64,000 nt of DNA from Emticicia sp051209875 (lineage in GTDB: Bacteria; Bacteroidota; Bacteroidia; Cytophagales; Spirosomataceae). Each line of letters begins with the position of its first letter. The first letter of the stretch is position 1. Positions 40,267 through 49,168 of the stretch are shown piece by piece. The stretch spans positions 434,001-498,000 of the forward strand of contig NZ_JBNTQY010000001.1 in the NCBI RefSeq assembly GCF_051209875.1, given 5' to 3'. A program made the translations under genes and the position numbers. The notes beneath the pieces were generated by a model. That model was not told the origin of the DNA and ran no database searches. It saw only the letters and a program-made list of their open reading frames with translations.

Positions 40267-41547
40267 CTATCTCGGAATTAGCCAACCTTCTGGGTTTAGA
40301 TGCTCGCTGTTGTGCCAAATTTGGAAATTTATTTCGGTTGCACCGCCCGATTCTCCTGCGGTACCGATGGTTTCCTTTGCCCCTATTTTTTGCCCAACAA
40401 CTGGAAAAATCTGTTGGAGATTGGCATAAACAGTATAATATTCTCCATGTTGAATTAAAACAACATTTCCAAGACCAGGGATTTCTGTTACGTCTTTGAC
40501 AATACCTTCATAAACTGACCGAACTGTGGCGTTTCGTGGCGTTTGAATATCAATACCATTATTATTGATTAACACACCATTCAAAACGGGGTGTTCTTTG
40601 ATACCAAATCTATCTGAAATAAAACCACGTTGCACAGGCCAAGGCAAGCGTGCTTTGGATGCTCCAAAGGATTTGCCAAGAGCAGTTTCTTTATCGTCTA
40701 ATTCTTGGTTTTTTACCTTAGTAGATGGTTTTTTACTTTTATTTTTTGCCAGTTTTGCCTCTTGGTCTTGTTTTAATTCACGTTCTTTATTTTTTCGAGC
40801 AATTTCACGTGCAACAACATTGGCTATCAAAGTTTCTAAGCGATTGACTGATTTCTTTGTAGCTTCAATTTCTTTTCTTAAATCTTTTTCCTTTTTGGAT
40901 AATTCGCCAACCATTTCTGTTTGACGACTTTTGAGCAATTCAAGATTTTGTGCTTCGGTCAATTTCGCTGAAATGATTCGCTTTTTATCTGATTTTTTTC
41001 CTTCCAAATTACCTTGTCTTTCACGCAACAAAGCAACAACTTTGGTCATTTGTGCTACTTGCGATTTACGATTATCAGTATATTGTTGCAAATACTTATA
41101 TCGCATGATTAAATCATTGAAAGAAGAGGCCGAAAACAAAAAACTCAATTTATTGATTTTTCCACTTGTTTTGGAGGCAGTATAAAGCATTGCTGCATAC
41201 TCTTTTTGAAGTGTGTCTAATTTTTGTTCAAGATTCATCTTGGCATAAACAATATCTTGCATTTCCATGTCAATCAGCTCCATGTCTTGTTCCATCAGGC
41301 CAATTTGTTCTTCTTGCGACGAAATTTGTTCTTTTATTGCCTTTATTTTTCCAACTGTTACTTCTTTTTTTTCTTGTGTATTTTCTAAAGCTCGCTTGGT
41401 TTCGGCAATTTTTTCTAAATTTCTTCTTTTTTCGCTTTCGAGTTGCTTACGTGATTTTTTCTTTTGTTGAGCAAAACCATCGTGGTTTAGACAAATGCTA
41501 AGAAGAAAAATACTGATGAATAAATATGTGAGTTTTTTTAGGAGCAT
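40267..41547 (-). CDS. EnvC-like murein hydrolase activator, degenerate LytM domain
   Basis: 426 residues: signal peptide (about 1-26), a long coiled coil (about 30-280, rich in Lys, Glu, Gln, including KKKSRKQLESEKRRNLEKIA), and a C-terminal LytM/M23 fold (about 310-420). The zinc ligands of active M23 enzymes are replaced: the HxGxD His is Asn in NNNGIDI, HxH becomes YANL (His to Asn), and the HFEIR-type His is Asn in NFQIW. This is the EnvC situation, where the protein activates amidases and does not cut itself. A DUF4292 gene and a TPR gene follow upstream, a common cluster in the phylum. Confidence 0.85.
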   Translation of the reverse strand: MLLKKLTYLFISIFLLSICLNHDGFAQQKKKSRKQLESEKRRNLEKIAETKRALENTQEKKEVTVGKIKAIKEQISSQEEQIGLMEQDMELIDMEMQDIVYAKMNLEQKLDTLQKEYAAMLYTASKTSGKINKLSFLFSASSFNDLIMRYKYLQQYTDNRKSQVAQMTKVVALLRERQGNLEGKKSDKKRIISAKLTEAQNLELLKSRQTEMVGELSKKEKDLRKEIEATKKSVNRLETLIANVVAREIARKNKERELKQDQEAKLAKNKSKKPSTKVKNQELDDKETALGKSFGASKARLPWPVQRGFISDRFGIKEHPVLNGVLINNNGIDIQTPRNATVRSVYEGIVKDVTEIPGLGNVVLIQHGEYYTVYANLQQIFPVVGQKIGAKETIGTAGESGGATEINFQIWHNSEHLNPEGWLIPR

Positions 41548-41571
41548 TTATTAGGACTTTCGGCAATTAGC

Positions 41572-41589
41572 TTTCGAGAATTGGCTTTT
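41572..41589. repeat. TTAGC-type repeat, single arm
   Basis: GCAATTAGCTTTCGAGAA and TTGGCTTTT, relative of the arms at 40150-40261, just upstream of the EnvC-like start. Confidence 0.4.
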
Positions 41590-41655
41590 TGAAATATCTC
41601 TACCTCTTGAGATTACATTGCACCAAATTAGCTATGAGTGTCGATGCAATTGTAA

Positions 41656-42489
41656 CTACTTCGGTAGATAAGATTTTGGAATACTAAACACAAAACCAGG
41701 GCTTTGGTCTAAAATTTCAATTTTATTGTGTTGCAAATTTACCAAAGTTTGTAATACTTTCCCATTTTGTTGGGCATCAATCTGTGCCTTTATTTCTTGT
41801 GGAAACAGTAACTCGCTGATAGTCAAAAAGTTAGAGTAGTCAATTTGCATTTTACTACTGCCAGTCGAATCGCTTGCATTGAGCTTTTGGAGTTTCAATG
41901 ATGGCTCTGCGATAAAGTTTTCAACTTGTAAATTCAGTTCTTGTTGTTTGATTATAAAACCACCTTCTTGTTTTGATACTTCATCAATCTCACGTTTTTT
42001 AATAGGCATATTTCCAATCAAAATAGCTTGTACCAAATCGTAATTGAGTGGATAATTGAATTGTTTACTCAAACTTGCAAAGTCATATTTATAATATGTG
42101 CGGTGCAATCGGTCTAAAAAAATAACCGAATCTTGTGTAATAATACCTCTCGCCCCTTCTAAACCTACAACTATTGATAGCCAAATGATACTATCTTTTT
42201 TGATATGAATATTGACAGGAAATGATTGACTTTCACCTGCGGCTGTGAAATTAACTTTCGATTTGATATTCAAATATTTGAAGTCTATTTCAGCAGGATT
42301 TACATCAATCTTAGCAACAATGGGTGTTTCTACTTTTGGTGCCTCTGGTGTGATTTCAACTTTTGCTGTTTCGATTTTGGTACTATCTGCCTGAACCAAC
42401 TCTTTCTTGTGCATTCGCTGGCGTTTACAAGAACTGGCTGTAAATAAAATAAAAGCACTAATAATAAGAAAAGAATATCGAGTTATCAT
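41656..42489 (-). CDS. DUF4292 lipoprotein
   Basis: 277 residues. Lipoprotein signal with acylated Cys21 in TASSC, a proline/threonine-rich linker (about 30-65), then DUF4292 (VNIHIKKDSIIWLSIVVGLE, GARGIITQDSVIFLDRLHR, KYDFASLSKQFNYPLNYDLV). The family resembles LolA/LolB-type lipid-binding folds, so a role in outer-membrane lipoprotein handling is possible but not shown. Upstream, towards the TPR gene, is the paired ACGGRTT palindrome. Confidence 0.8.
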   Translation of the reverse strand: MITRYSFLIISAFILFTASSCKRQRMHKKELVQADSTKIETAKVEITPEAPKVETPIVAKIDVNPAEIDFKYLNIKSKVNFTAAGESQSFPVNIHIKKDSIIWLSIVVGLEGARGIITQDSVIFLDRLHRTYYKYDFASLSKQFNYPLNYDLVQAILIGNMPIKKREIDEVSKQEGGFIIKQQELNLQVENFIAEPSLKLQKLNASDSTGSSKMQIDYSNFLTISELLFPQEIKAQIDAQQNGKVLQTLVNLQHNKIEILDQSPGFVFSIPKSYLPK

Positions 42490-42513
42490 TTTTTATGGGA
42501 AATTGATTCGTAT

Positions 42514-42579
42514 GTACAACGGATTTTCTAATCCGTTTGCCTCAACATTGTCAAAAACGGGTTGAAAAACCCGTTGTAC
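42514..42579. repeat. Paired hairpin element (GTACAACGG family)
   Basis: Outer arms GTACAACGG (42514-42522) and CCGTTGTAC (42571-42579) enclose two hairpins: AACGGATT-TTCT-AATCCGTT and AACGGGTT-GAAA-AACCCGTT. Lies between the TPR gene (stop 42581) and the DUF4292 gene on the same strand, overlapping neither. Confidence 0.65.
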
Positions 42580-42580
42580 T

Positions 42581-44305
42581 TTACTCTATCAAAGCTCCAG
42601 ATTGTATTTTTTTATCAATACTTGGACTATTTTCGCCCATCTGACGGGCTTTTTTCCATTGTTCAATTGCTTTGTCTTTTTCTCCAAGTTGAAATAATAC
42701 GTCGCCATAATGCTCAACGATTGTTCCACTTACGCCTGTACTTTGTTTGATGGCACGCTCCAAAAACTCACGAGACTTTTGGTATTCTTTCATCGTATAA
42801 AGTACCCAAGCATGTGTATCTAAATAAGTGGCATTTTCTCCAAATTTATCCGTCAATCTACTTGATAATTGTACAGCTCGGCTTAGTTTGTCTTTACGAA
42901 GCGAAAGGTAATAGCTATAATTATTCAATACATGCTCGTAGTTTGGGTCAGTTTTTAAGACTGCTTCGTAAGCATCATCTGACTTTGAATATTGCTTCAA
43001 TTCATTATAAGCATCACCTAAAAGTGCATTGACGTGTTTTCCTAATTCAGGATTATCAACTGCCAAATTTCTTGCTTCTTCAAGTGAAGAAATCGCTTTT
43101 TCGTAGTTTTTCTTGGCAAAATTGGCAAATCCATTGTGATACCAAAAAAATGATTGATTTGGGAAATACTCAATCGCTTCTTCGGAATGTTTCGACAAAC
43201 TATCTATGTGATTTAATTTTGAGTCTAATTCAACAATCGTGAGCCAAACTTCAAAAATAGATTTATCATAAAGTGTTGATTTTACATAGCTATCACGGGC
43301 GGCAGCCATTTCACCTTTTTTCATTAATAAATCACCTAAAACCACATGACCTTTGGCTTCTTTAGGCGACTGTTTAACCAGTTCTTGTGTTAAAGACAAG
43401 AGATTTTCTAAGGTTTTGTCGCTATTGTCTTCTTTCATCATGAGCATATAACTGCCCAAAATTTTGAATTTTATTTCAACAGGAAGGTTTTTATTGGCAA
43501 AAGCTACTTGTAATTCCTCATTGCATTTCTCTAACTCATTTTGTTTGCGATAAATTTCTGCCAATAAAACATGAGCTTCTGCAAAATCTTGATTCTTTTT
43601 AAGTGAATTTTGCAACATTTTAATGGCTTGATCGTAACGTTCATTTGAAATCAGAATTTGTGCTTGTTGCACCACATATTCTGGCTCAGTAGGTTCTGAA
43701 GCAATGAGTTTATCGCCTTCTTCGATGGCTTTTTCTACTTTATTTTGCTTCAAATAAATCAATTGCTTTTGACGAGTGATTTCCTCACTTACACCAATGG
43801 TTCGCTCAATTTTATTATAGACTTCAATAGCATCTGAGAATTTTTCTTGCAAAATATAGATATTCGATAAATCAAGATAATTATCTACATCGCTTGGGAA
43901 TTTGTCGGCAAGCTTTTCATACATCGTTGCTGCTTCCTTATATCGCTTTTGTTTGGTATAGATTTCGCCTAAAAACTTTCGATAAAACTTATTGTTTTCA
44001 TCCATTTTCAAGGCTTTTTCGCTATAAACGCTTGCATTCGCAAGGTCATTGCTTGCCAAGAAAGATTTTGCGAGCATATAATTTGTACCCGAACTGGTAG
44101 GATTATCTTCGGCAGCTTTTTTGAAAAGAGGAATGGCTTTATCGAATGTTTCGGCAATGTAATATTTCATTCCTTCAACAAAATACGCCTCTGCCTTTAA
44201 TTCTTTTTCCGAAATGCCTTCTTCCTCAGTTTTTTTATTTTTCTGAGCAATTGTACATATCGGTAAAGCGATTAATGCAATAAATATGATTTTTGAAAAC
44301 TTCAT
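42581..44305 (-). CDS. TPR-repeat protein with signal peptide
   Basis: 574 residues. Signal peptide (MKFSKIIFIALIALPICTIA), then a chain of tetratricopeptide repeats through nearly the whole protein (for example FDKAIPLFKKAAEDNPTSSG, YKEAATMYEKLADKFPSDVD, YEKAISSLEEARNLA, KDKAIEQWKKARQMGE). Expected as a periplasmic scaffold. The order TPR - DUF4292 - EnvC-like, one direction, suggests one operon for envelope or cell-division work. The individual role is unknown. Confidence 0.85.
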   Translation of the reverse strand: MKFSKIIFIALIALPICTIAQKNKKTEEEGISEKELKAEAYFVEGMKYYIAETFDKAIPLFKKAAEDNPTSSGTNYMLAKSFLASNDLANASVYSEKALKMDENNKFYRKFLGEIYTKQKRYKEAATMYEKLADKFPSDVDNYLDLSNIYILQEKFSDAIEVYNKIERTIGVSEEITRQKQLIYLKQNKVEKAIEEGDKLIASEPTEPEYVVQQAQILISNERYDQAIKMLQNSLKKNQDFAEAHVLLAEIYRKQNELEKCNEELQVAFANKNLPVEIKFKILGSYMLMMKEDNSDKTLENLLSLTQELVKQSPKEAKGHVVLGDLLMKKGEMAAARDSYVKSTLYDKSIFEVWLTIVELDSKLNHIDSLSKHSEEAIEYFPNQSFFWYHNGFANFAKKNYEKAISSLEEARNLAVDNPELGKHVNALLGDAYNELKQYSKSDDAYEAVLKTDPNYEHVLNNYSYYLSLRKDKLSRAVQLSSRLTDKFGENATYLDTHAWVLYTMKEYQKSREFLERAIKQSTGVSGTIVEHYGDVLFQLGEKDKAIEQWKKARQMGENSPSIDKKIQSGALIE

Positions 44306-44598
44306 TTCTAAGAGTTAAATAGTAGCTACTTTAACGCCAAAATAGCATGAATATTGTAGTACAAAGCCTCACAACATTCTTGCCAAAGAACAATCAAAGT
44401 TCTTAATTTTTCTTGACAAATTTGCTATATTTTAATCATTCTTTTGATGTTTTGTTAATTTTAATAATCGCTTTTATCACTTGAAACCCATTTTTGGGTT
44501 TAATCATAAATCATAAACCTACGCATTTGACTACGAAATCGTTTGTTTTGGCAAGATAATTGAAATATTTTTGTGTAACCTAATGACCCAATTTAACA
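44306..44598. promoter_or_regulatory. Divergent spacer with promoter of the TMTC-like gene
   Basis: AT-rich 293 bp. TTTG at 44542-44545, 20 bp, then TATTTTTG at 44566-44573, an exact -33/-7 pair 25 bp before the ATG at 44599. Nothing else is evident. Confidence 0.6.
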
Positions 44599-46662
44599 AT
44601 GGCAAAGCAAAAACCTCAACCAAAACAAAAGAACATTAACATCACGCCTAATAACGTCCAGCCAGCCACCACACGTGTGGTATCTGGTAGGCAAGAAGAG
44701 CGTATAAACTTTAGCTTTGATGAACGATTTGTTCCTGCAATTTTAGCTCTTTTGATTTTTGCAAGTTATATTCCTGTTTGGCAAAATGAATTCGTTTGGG
44801 ACGATAAACCATATATTATTTTAAGTGATATGGTGAAAAATTTTGACCTAAAAAGGATTTTTACTGATTATGCTGTTGGAAATTATCACCCACTGACGAT
44901 GCTTTCCTTAGCCATCGAATATGCTTTGGTAAAAGACCAAACATGGCTTTATCACCTTGATAATTTAATTCTTCATACCATTAATAGCTGGATGGTTTTT
45001 AAGTTATTACAGAAACTTAATGGCAATTTCTTGACTTCAATTTTTACGGCGGTTTTGTTTGCTATTCACCCATTGCACGTAGAGTCGGTAGCATGGGCAG
45101 CCGAGCGAAAAGATGTACTTTATACCTTATTTTTGTTTTTATCGCTTTGGTTTTACATAAAATTTGACGAAAAACAAGATTATAAATTTTATGGCATTTC
45201 GATACTCCTATTTGTAGCTTCTTGTATGTCGAAAGGGATGGCGGTCGTTTTGCCTGCGATTCTCATTATTACCGACTATTGTTTTTTGAAAAAACCTTTG
45301 AGTTTAAAGCTTTTTTATAATAAAATTCCTTATTTCATTATCACGCTTGTTTTTGCGTATATGGCTACTCACGCTCAAAAAGATGCAGGAGCAGATGCTT
45401 CTTCTGTGATGTCAAGGGCATATACGCTTGGCGAACGCATGATGATGTCGTGTTATGCGTTTTGTTTTTATTGGGTAAAAACAGTGATTCCTTTTAAACT
45501 TTTCCCATTTTATCCTTATCCTGGAAAACCTAACGGCAATCTTCCTGCTATCTATTCTATGGCTTTTCTTGGAGTGATAATTCTTTTAGGAACATTGTTT
45601 TGGTTAGGTAGAAAAGACAAACGAATTTGGTGGGCTGGAGCATTTTTCTTGATTGCGATTTCTACGGTACTTCAATTTCCATTTCCTGTGGGTAGTGCGA
45701 TTGTTGCCGACCGTTATTATTATTTGTCTTCTGTTGGCCCATTGTTTCTTTTAGGCCTGATATTCAATCGGTTTGCACAAAAATCAAAACTTGCCTTACC
45801 TATTTTTGGCGTCATTGTTTTAGGACTTTGTGGACTAAGTTTTAAACAAACCAGTACTTGGAAAAATGGACTGGCACTCTTTAGTGCTGCCGACAAAGAG
45901 TTTCCAAACGATGCCATGATTTTGAGTAATTTAGGTTGGTATTATTTGGAAGCAAAAGAGTTTCCAACATCAAAGCAATACTTGATGCGTGCCGATGATG
46001 GAGGCTTTAAAAATGCAGATGTTTGCCGTACAATCGGTTCAATGTTTTTGGATGAAGGTGACCAAAAAACTGCTATCAAATACTTTGAACGTGCAACTCA
46101 ATATTTGCCCAAAACCAATCGAACCAACTGGCTTTTTGCTACTGCTTATTATAAAATGGGCGATATGGCCAATGCTGAAAGATACTACCGAGAGGCTGTG
46201 ACAAATGAACCTAAAAATGCCGAATATTGGAATTCATTTGGCTTAGCTCTTACGGGAACAGGTAAATATGAAGAAGCTCGAAAGGCTTTTGATGAGTCAA
46301 TCAAGTTAAAACCAGATTTGTGGGACGCTTATCTGAATCATTCATTTACTTACCGAAAAGAATCCAAATTTGAGGAAGAAATCAAGGAATTAGCTGCTTT
46401 GATTTCAAAAAATCCAGATTATTTGATTGCTTATCGTAATATCGGTGTCACTTATGTTGATTTAAAACAAGATGCAAAAGCAGTTGAATATTGGCAAAAA
46501 GCCGCTGCAAAAGAGTCAACTGGCGAATACGAATATAATATAGGTATCAATTATGTTGCTCGTGGCGATATAAAGACGGCTACCGAATGGTATATCAAAT
46601 CAGCCAAAGAAGGCAATGCCAATGCGAAAGGCATTTTAGAAAAAAATGGCGTGAAGTATTGA
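44599..46662 (+). CDS. Membrane glycosyltransferase-like protein with C-terminal TPRs (TMTC-like)
   Basis: 687 residues. Residues about 45-430 hold ten or so hydrophobic segments with GT-C features: EFVWDDKPYIILSDMVKNF (Asp-Asp at the first loop), HPLHVESVAWAAERKDVLYT near residue 155 and IVADRYYYLSSVG near residue 368. Residues about 430-685 are TPRs (FPTSKQYLMRADDGGF, YEEARKAFDESIKLKPDLWD). The pattern resembles the eukaryotic TMTC O-mannosyltransferases and their bacterial relatives, which use a lipid-linked sugar. The acceptor is unknown. Divergent from the TPR gene, convergent with tolC. Confidence 0.8.
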   Translation: MAKQKPQPKQKNINITPNNVQPATTRVVSGRQEERINFSFDERFVPAILALLIFASYIPVWQNEFVWDDKPYIILSDMVKNFDLKRIFTDYAVGNYHPLTMLSLAIEYALVKDQTWLYHLDNLILHTINSWMVFKLLQKLNGNFLTSIFTAVLFAIHPLHVESVAWAAERKDVLYTLFLFLSLWFYIKFDEKQDYKFYGISILLFVASCMSKGMAVVLPAILIITDYCFLKKPLSLKLFYNKIPYFIITLVFAYMATHAQKDAGADASSVMSRAYTLGERMMMSCYAFCFYWVKTVIPFKLFPFYPYPGKPNGNLPAIYSMAFLGVIILLGTLFWLGRKDKRIWWAGAFFLIAISTVLQFPFPVGSAIVADRYYYLSSVGPLFLLGLIFNRFAQKSKLALPIFGVIVLGLCGLSFKQTSTWKNGLALFSAADKEFPNDAMILSNLGWYYLEAKEFPTSKQYLMRADDGGFKNADVCRTIGSMFLDEGDQKTAIKYFERATQYLPKTNRTNWLFATAYYKMGDMANAERYYREAVTNEPKNAEYWNSFGLALTGTGKYEEARKAFDESIKLKPDLWDAYLNHSFTYRKESKFEEEIKELAALISKNPDYLIAYRNIGVTYVDLKQDAKAVEYWQKAAAKESTGEYEYNIGINYVARGDIKTATEWYIKSAKEGNANAKGILEKNGVKY

Positions 46663-46666
46663 GTGA

Positions 46667-46785
46667 GAATTACGAATGATGAATTACGAATGATGAGTTA
46701 CGAATGTTTGGATGAGATTTTTTTTAATAGCTGATTATCAGAAGTTTACTAATTATTCGCAAATCGTCATTCGTAACTCGTCATT
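46667..46785. repeat. CGAATGA-type inverted repeat between convergent genes
   Basis: Left arm 46667-46706 (GAATTACGAATGATGAATTA and on), right arm 46756-46785 (TTCGCAAATCGTCATTCGTA and on); the loop contains GCTGATTATCA (46730-46740), also seen in 22854-22865 and 58135-58146. Ends near the tolC stop; it could act as a bidirectional terminator. Confidence 0.65.
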
Positions 46786-46790
46786 AAGTA

Positions 46791-48119
46791 TTAGTCAACT
46801 TTCCAAGACCCATTTTTATAGAAATCTAAGATTTTATTTTGTAACAAAAACTCATATTTGGCTTGTACCAAGTTTGATTTCGCTCGGTCGAAATTAGTTT
46901 TTGCCAATACATATTCAATAAAATTCACTGTTCCTGCATTAATTCTACTTTCTACAGCTTTGATATTTTGGTCTAAAATATTGACTTGATTGGTGGCTAC
47001 TTTGTATCGGTCATTCGCAGCAGAAAGCAATTGATATGACTGCTCGATGGCTTGTCGGATTTGAAGTTTTGTAATATTCAATTGATTTTGCGTCAATTGT
47101 TGCTGAATTTTAACAGCCGACATACGTGGAGAGTTTTGTAGTCGTCCCAAAATCGGAATACTTATATCCAAACTCAATGAGCCACTTCGAGTGCCATTGA
47201 TTTGCTTGAAATAATTTTCAGACTTATTAGATGAAGAATAAAAAGTGCCATAATTGGCTGAAAGACTCACTTGAGGCATAACATTGGCCTGTGTAGCTTT
47301 GAGTTGGCTATCAAAACTTTTCATACGTAATTCACCCGCTTTTACTTCTGGGAAATTATTGACGGCTTGCGAAAAAATAGCTTCAACTGACTGACTACTA
47401 ATATCATAGAGCAAAATTTCTTCTTTCAAGGGTTCAAAAGTTAAATCATTATTGGGTGATTGATTCATTAATTGAAACAAAGCCAGACGTGCAGCTTTAT
47501 GGGTATTTTGCGAAGTTACTAAAGAGAACTCATCATTCACTAATTGCGATTGTACCTGAAAAAGCTCCGACTGTCCTTGCCCCACCACACCAGCAGCTAT
47601 TTGCTTATTGATTCGCTCCACTTGCGATTTTGAAGTTTCTACTTGTTGTTTGCTTACTTCCAACAATTCTTGTGTAGCCAAAACTTGCAAATATGCTTGT
47701 AAAACACCAATAATGGTTCTGTTTTTAACTGCTTCAATGTTTTTTCCTCCTGCATCACGTAAAAACTCATTTTGGCGAACTTGGTTTTTTATCTGAAAAC
47801 CATTGAAAAGTGTCATATTTGCCTGCAAACCAAAGTAATTAGTGGTATAAACCTCTTCAATAAATGAGTTAGTAAAACGGTCAATGCTTCGACCTACACG
47901 AATGTCTTGCCCTGTACCAAACCCAATACGAGGATAAATTAAAGATTTAGCTCTTGATAATTCTACATTAGCACTTTCTCCCATAATCTGACTTTCTCGA
48001 TAAGTCAAGTTATTTTTAATAGCAATATCCACACATTCTTTTAATGTAATTTTTTGTGCAAACGAGGGTGAAATGGCTAAAAATGATAGAACAAAATAAA
48101 TTTTATGTATATTTTTCAT
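46791..48119 (-). CDS. TolC-family outer-membrane efflux protein
   Basis: 442 residues. Signal peptide (MKNIHKIYFVLSFLAISPSF), then the long helical TolC fold with two repeats (KECVDIAIKNNLTYRESQIM, NELRN-like segments). It forms the outer-membrane channel of a tripartite exporter. The ABC ATPase gene lies 66 bp upstream in the same direction. A periplasmic adaptor (HlyD/MFP) gene, usually part of such operons, is not next to it. Confidence 0.9.
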   Translation of the reverse strand: MKNIHKIYFVLSFLAISPSFAQKITLKECVDIAIKNNLTYRESQIMGESANVELSRAKSLIYPRIGFGTGQDIRVGRSIDRFTNSFIEEVYTTNYFGLQANMTLFNGFQIKNQVRQNEFLRDAGGKNIEAVKNRTIIGVLQAYLQVLATQELLEVSKQQVETSKSQVERINKQIAAGVVGQGQSELFQVQSQLVNDEFSLVTSQNTHKAARLALFQLMNQSPNNDLTFEPLKEEILLYDISSQSVEAIFSQAVNNFPEVKAGELRMKSFDSQLKATQANVMPQVSLSANYGTFYSSSNKSENYFKQINGTRSGSLSLDISIPILGRLQNSPRMSAVKIQQQLTQNQLNITKLQIRQAIEQSYQLLSAANDRYKVATNQVNILDQNIKAVESRINAGTVNFIEYVLAKTNFDRAKSNLVQAKYEFLLQNKILDFYKNGSWKVD

Positions 48120-48128
48120 CGTTAATGA

Positions 48129-48172
48129 AATAGTCGATAAATGTTATAAACTTTGATTGTCAATAGACGGTA
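48129..48172. repeat. GTC-type intergenic repeat
   Basis: AATAGTCGATAAATG and GTCAATAGACGGTATAG units in the spacer between tolC and the ATPase gene, so inside the operon. Confidence 0.5.
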
Positions 48173-48185
48173 TAGATTTTAAATA

Positions 48186-48848
48186 TTATTCTGCCCAACC
48201 ATCTTTTAGTCTGATAATTCGATTACCATATTCGGCATTTGCTTCTGAGTGTGTCACCTGCACAATAGTTACGCCATCTTTTTGATTCAATTCTTTGAAT
48301 AGCTCCATGATTTGTTTGGCGTGTTCCGAATGAAGATTTCCTGTAGGTTCATCAGCAAAGATGATTTTTGGTTGAGCCACAATGGCTCTTGCGATACCCA
48401 CCAATTGTTGCTGTCCACCCGAAAGTTGTGAAGGGAAAAGGTCTTTTTTGCCAACAATATTAAATCTATCTAAAATATCAGCAACCCTACTTTTTCGCTC
48501 TGATGATGACTGACCTTTGTATAAAAGTGGCGTTTCGATATTTTCATAAACGGTCAATTCATCAATCAAATGATAAGCTTGAAATACAAAACCAATGCTG
48601 GTTCGGTGCAATTCGGTGCGTCTTTTCTCTGAAAGTTTTTGCACAGGTGTTTCTTCAAATAAATATTCTCCTTCCGATGCTTCTTCTAAAAGTCCTAAAA
48701 TATGAAGTAGTGTGGATTTTCCAGAGCCAGAAGGCCCCATGATAGAAATAAATTCTCCCTCATTGATTTCAAGATTAATGTTTCGCAGGACATACGTTTT
48801 TCCAAAACCTGCTGGATAATATTTCGAGATGTTTTTTAATTGTATCAT
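48186..48848 (-). CDS. ABC transporter ATP-binding protein (LolD/MacB type)
   Basis: 220 residues. Walker A GPSGSGKS at 38-45, Q-loop VFQAYHLIDELTVYEN, signature LSGGQQQLVGIARAI, Walker B IIFADEPTGNLHS and the switch His in THSEANAEYG. The pattern fits the ATPases that energise FtsX/MacB-type permeases. The two large permeases at 51873 and 54895 have no ATPase of their own next to them, so it likely powers one or both. Regulatory block A (48948-49055) lies upstream. Confidence 0.9.
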   Translation of the reverse strand: MIQLKNISKYYPAGFGKTYVLRNINLEINEGEFISIMGPSGSGKSTLLHILGLLEEASEGEYLFEETPVQKLSEKRRTELHRTSIGFVFQAYHLIDELTVYENIETPLLYKGQSSSERKSRVADILDRFNIVGKKDLFPSQLSGGQQQLVGIARAIVAQPKIIFADEPTGNLHSEHAKQIMELFKELNQKDGVTIVQVTHSEANAEYGNRIIRLKDGWAE

Positions 48849-48947
48849 TAGGTCTATTTTTTGTCAGATAAAAGAAGTTTAGCAAATGTAGGTTCAAGAT
48901 AATACTTTAATCAAAATTACCTATTACTAAAGATTAAACAATTAAAT

Positions 48948-48963
48948 TTCAAATGCTATGCCA
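48948..48963 (-). promoter_or_regulatory. Sigma-54-like promoter A, ATPase/TolC operon
   Basis: Reverse strand: TGGCAT-AGCAT-TTGAA, i.e. GG-N10-GA, close to the -24/-12 consensus TGGCAC-N5-TTGC. About 100 bp before the ATPase start. Its twin is at 57371-57388. Confidence 0.5.
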
Positions 48964-49016
48964 TCTTTTCAAGTGTTTGATTATCAAGTATTTATAGATT
49001 TGTAGGGTAAAAATAA

Positions 49017-49055
49017 TGTCCGAAATCGGACGTTTATTTGTACGATGACGGACAT
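49017..49055 (-). promoter_or_regulatory. Enhancer-like site A: TGTCCG-N4-CGGAC dyad plus third half-site
   Basis: TGTCCGAAATCGGACG (49017-49032), 16 bp including GTACG, then CGGACAT (49049-49055). Its near-side edge is 55 bp from the GG of promoter A, the same distance as in block B. Confidence 0.6.
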
Positions 49056-49168
49056 AAAGAGTAAGCTAAAATAAACAGAAAGAATACACAGAAATGAGGT
49101 TGAATAGAATGTTTTTCACAGGAAAGTTTCGGTGTCTGAGCGAAGTAGAAGACACCGAAACTAAAAAT

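Larger units (their letters stand above)
48849..49168. other. 320-bp spacer upstream of the ATPase/TolC operon
   Basis: Contains no gene. It holds the sigma-54-like promoter and dyad (48948-49055). The rest is AT-rich, with TTTCGGTGTCTGAGCGAAGT and the inverse ACACCGAAA around 49127-49160, an inverted pair at the end of the DUF5916 gene that may end its transcription. Confidence 0.6.

Noticed and set aside
40565..40924. 119-codon open frame on the forward strand
   Set aside because: Antisense to the coiled coil of the EnvC-like gene; composition is that of a shadow frame.
40267..41547. Active M23 peptidase
   Set aside because: All three His ligands are replaced by Asn, and the coiled coil fits EnvC-type activators.
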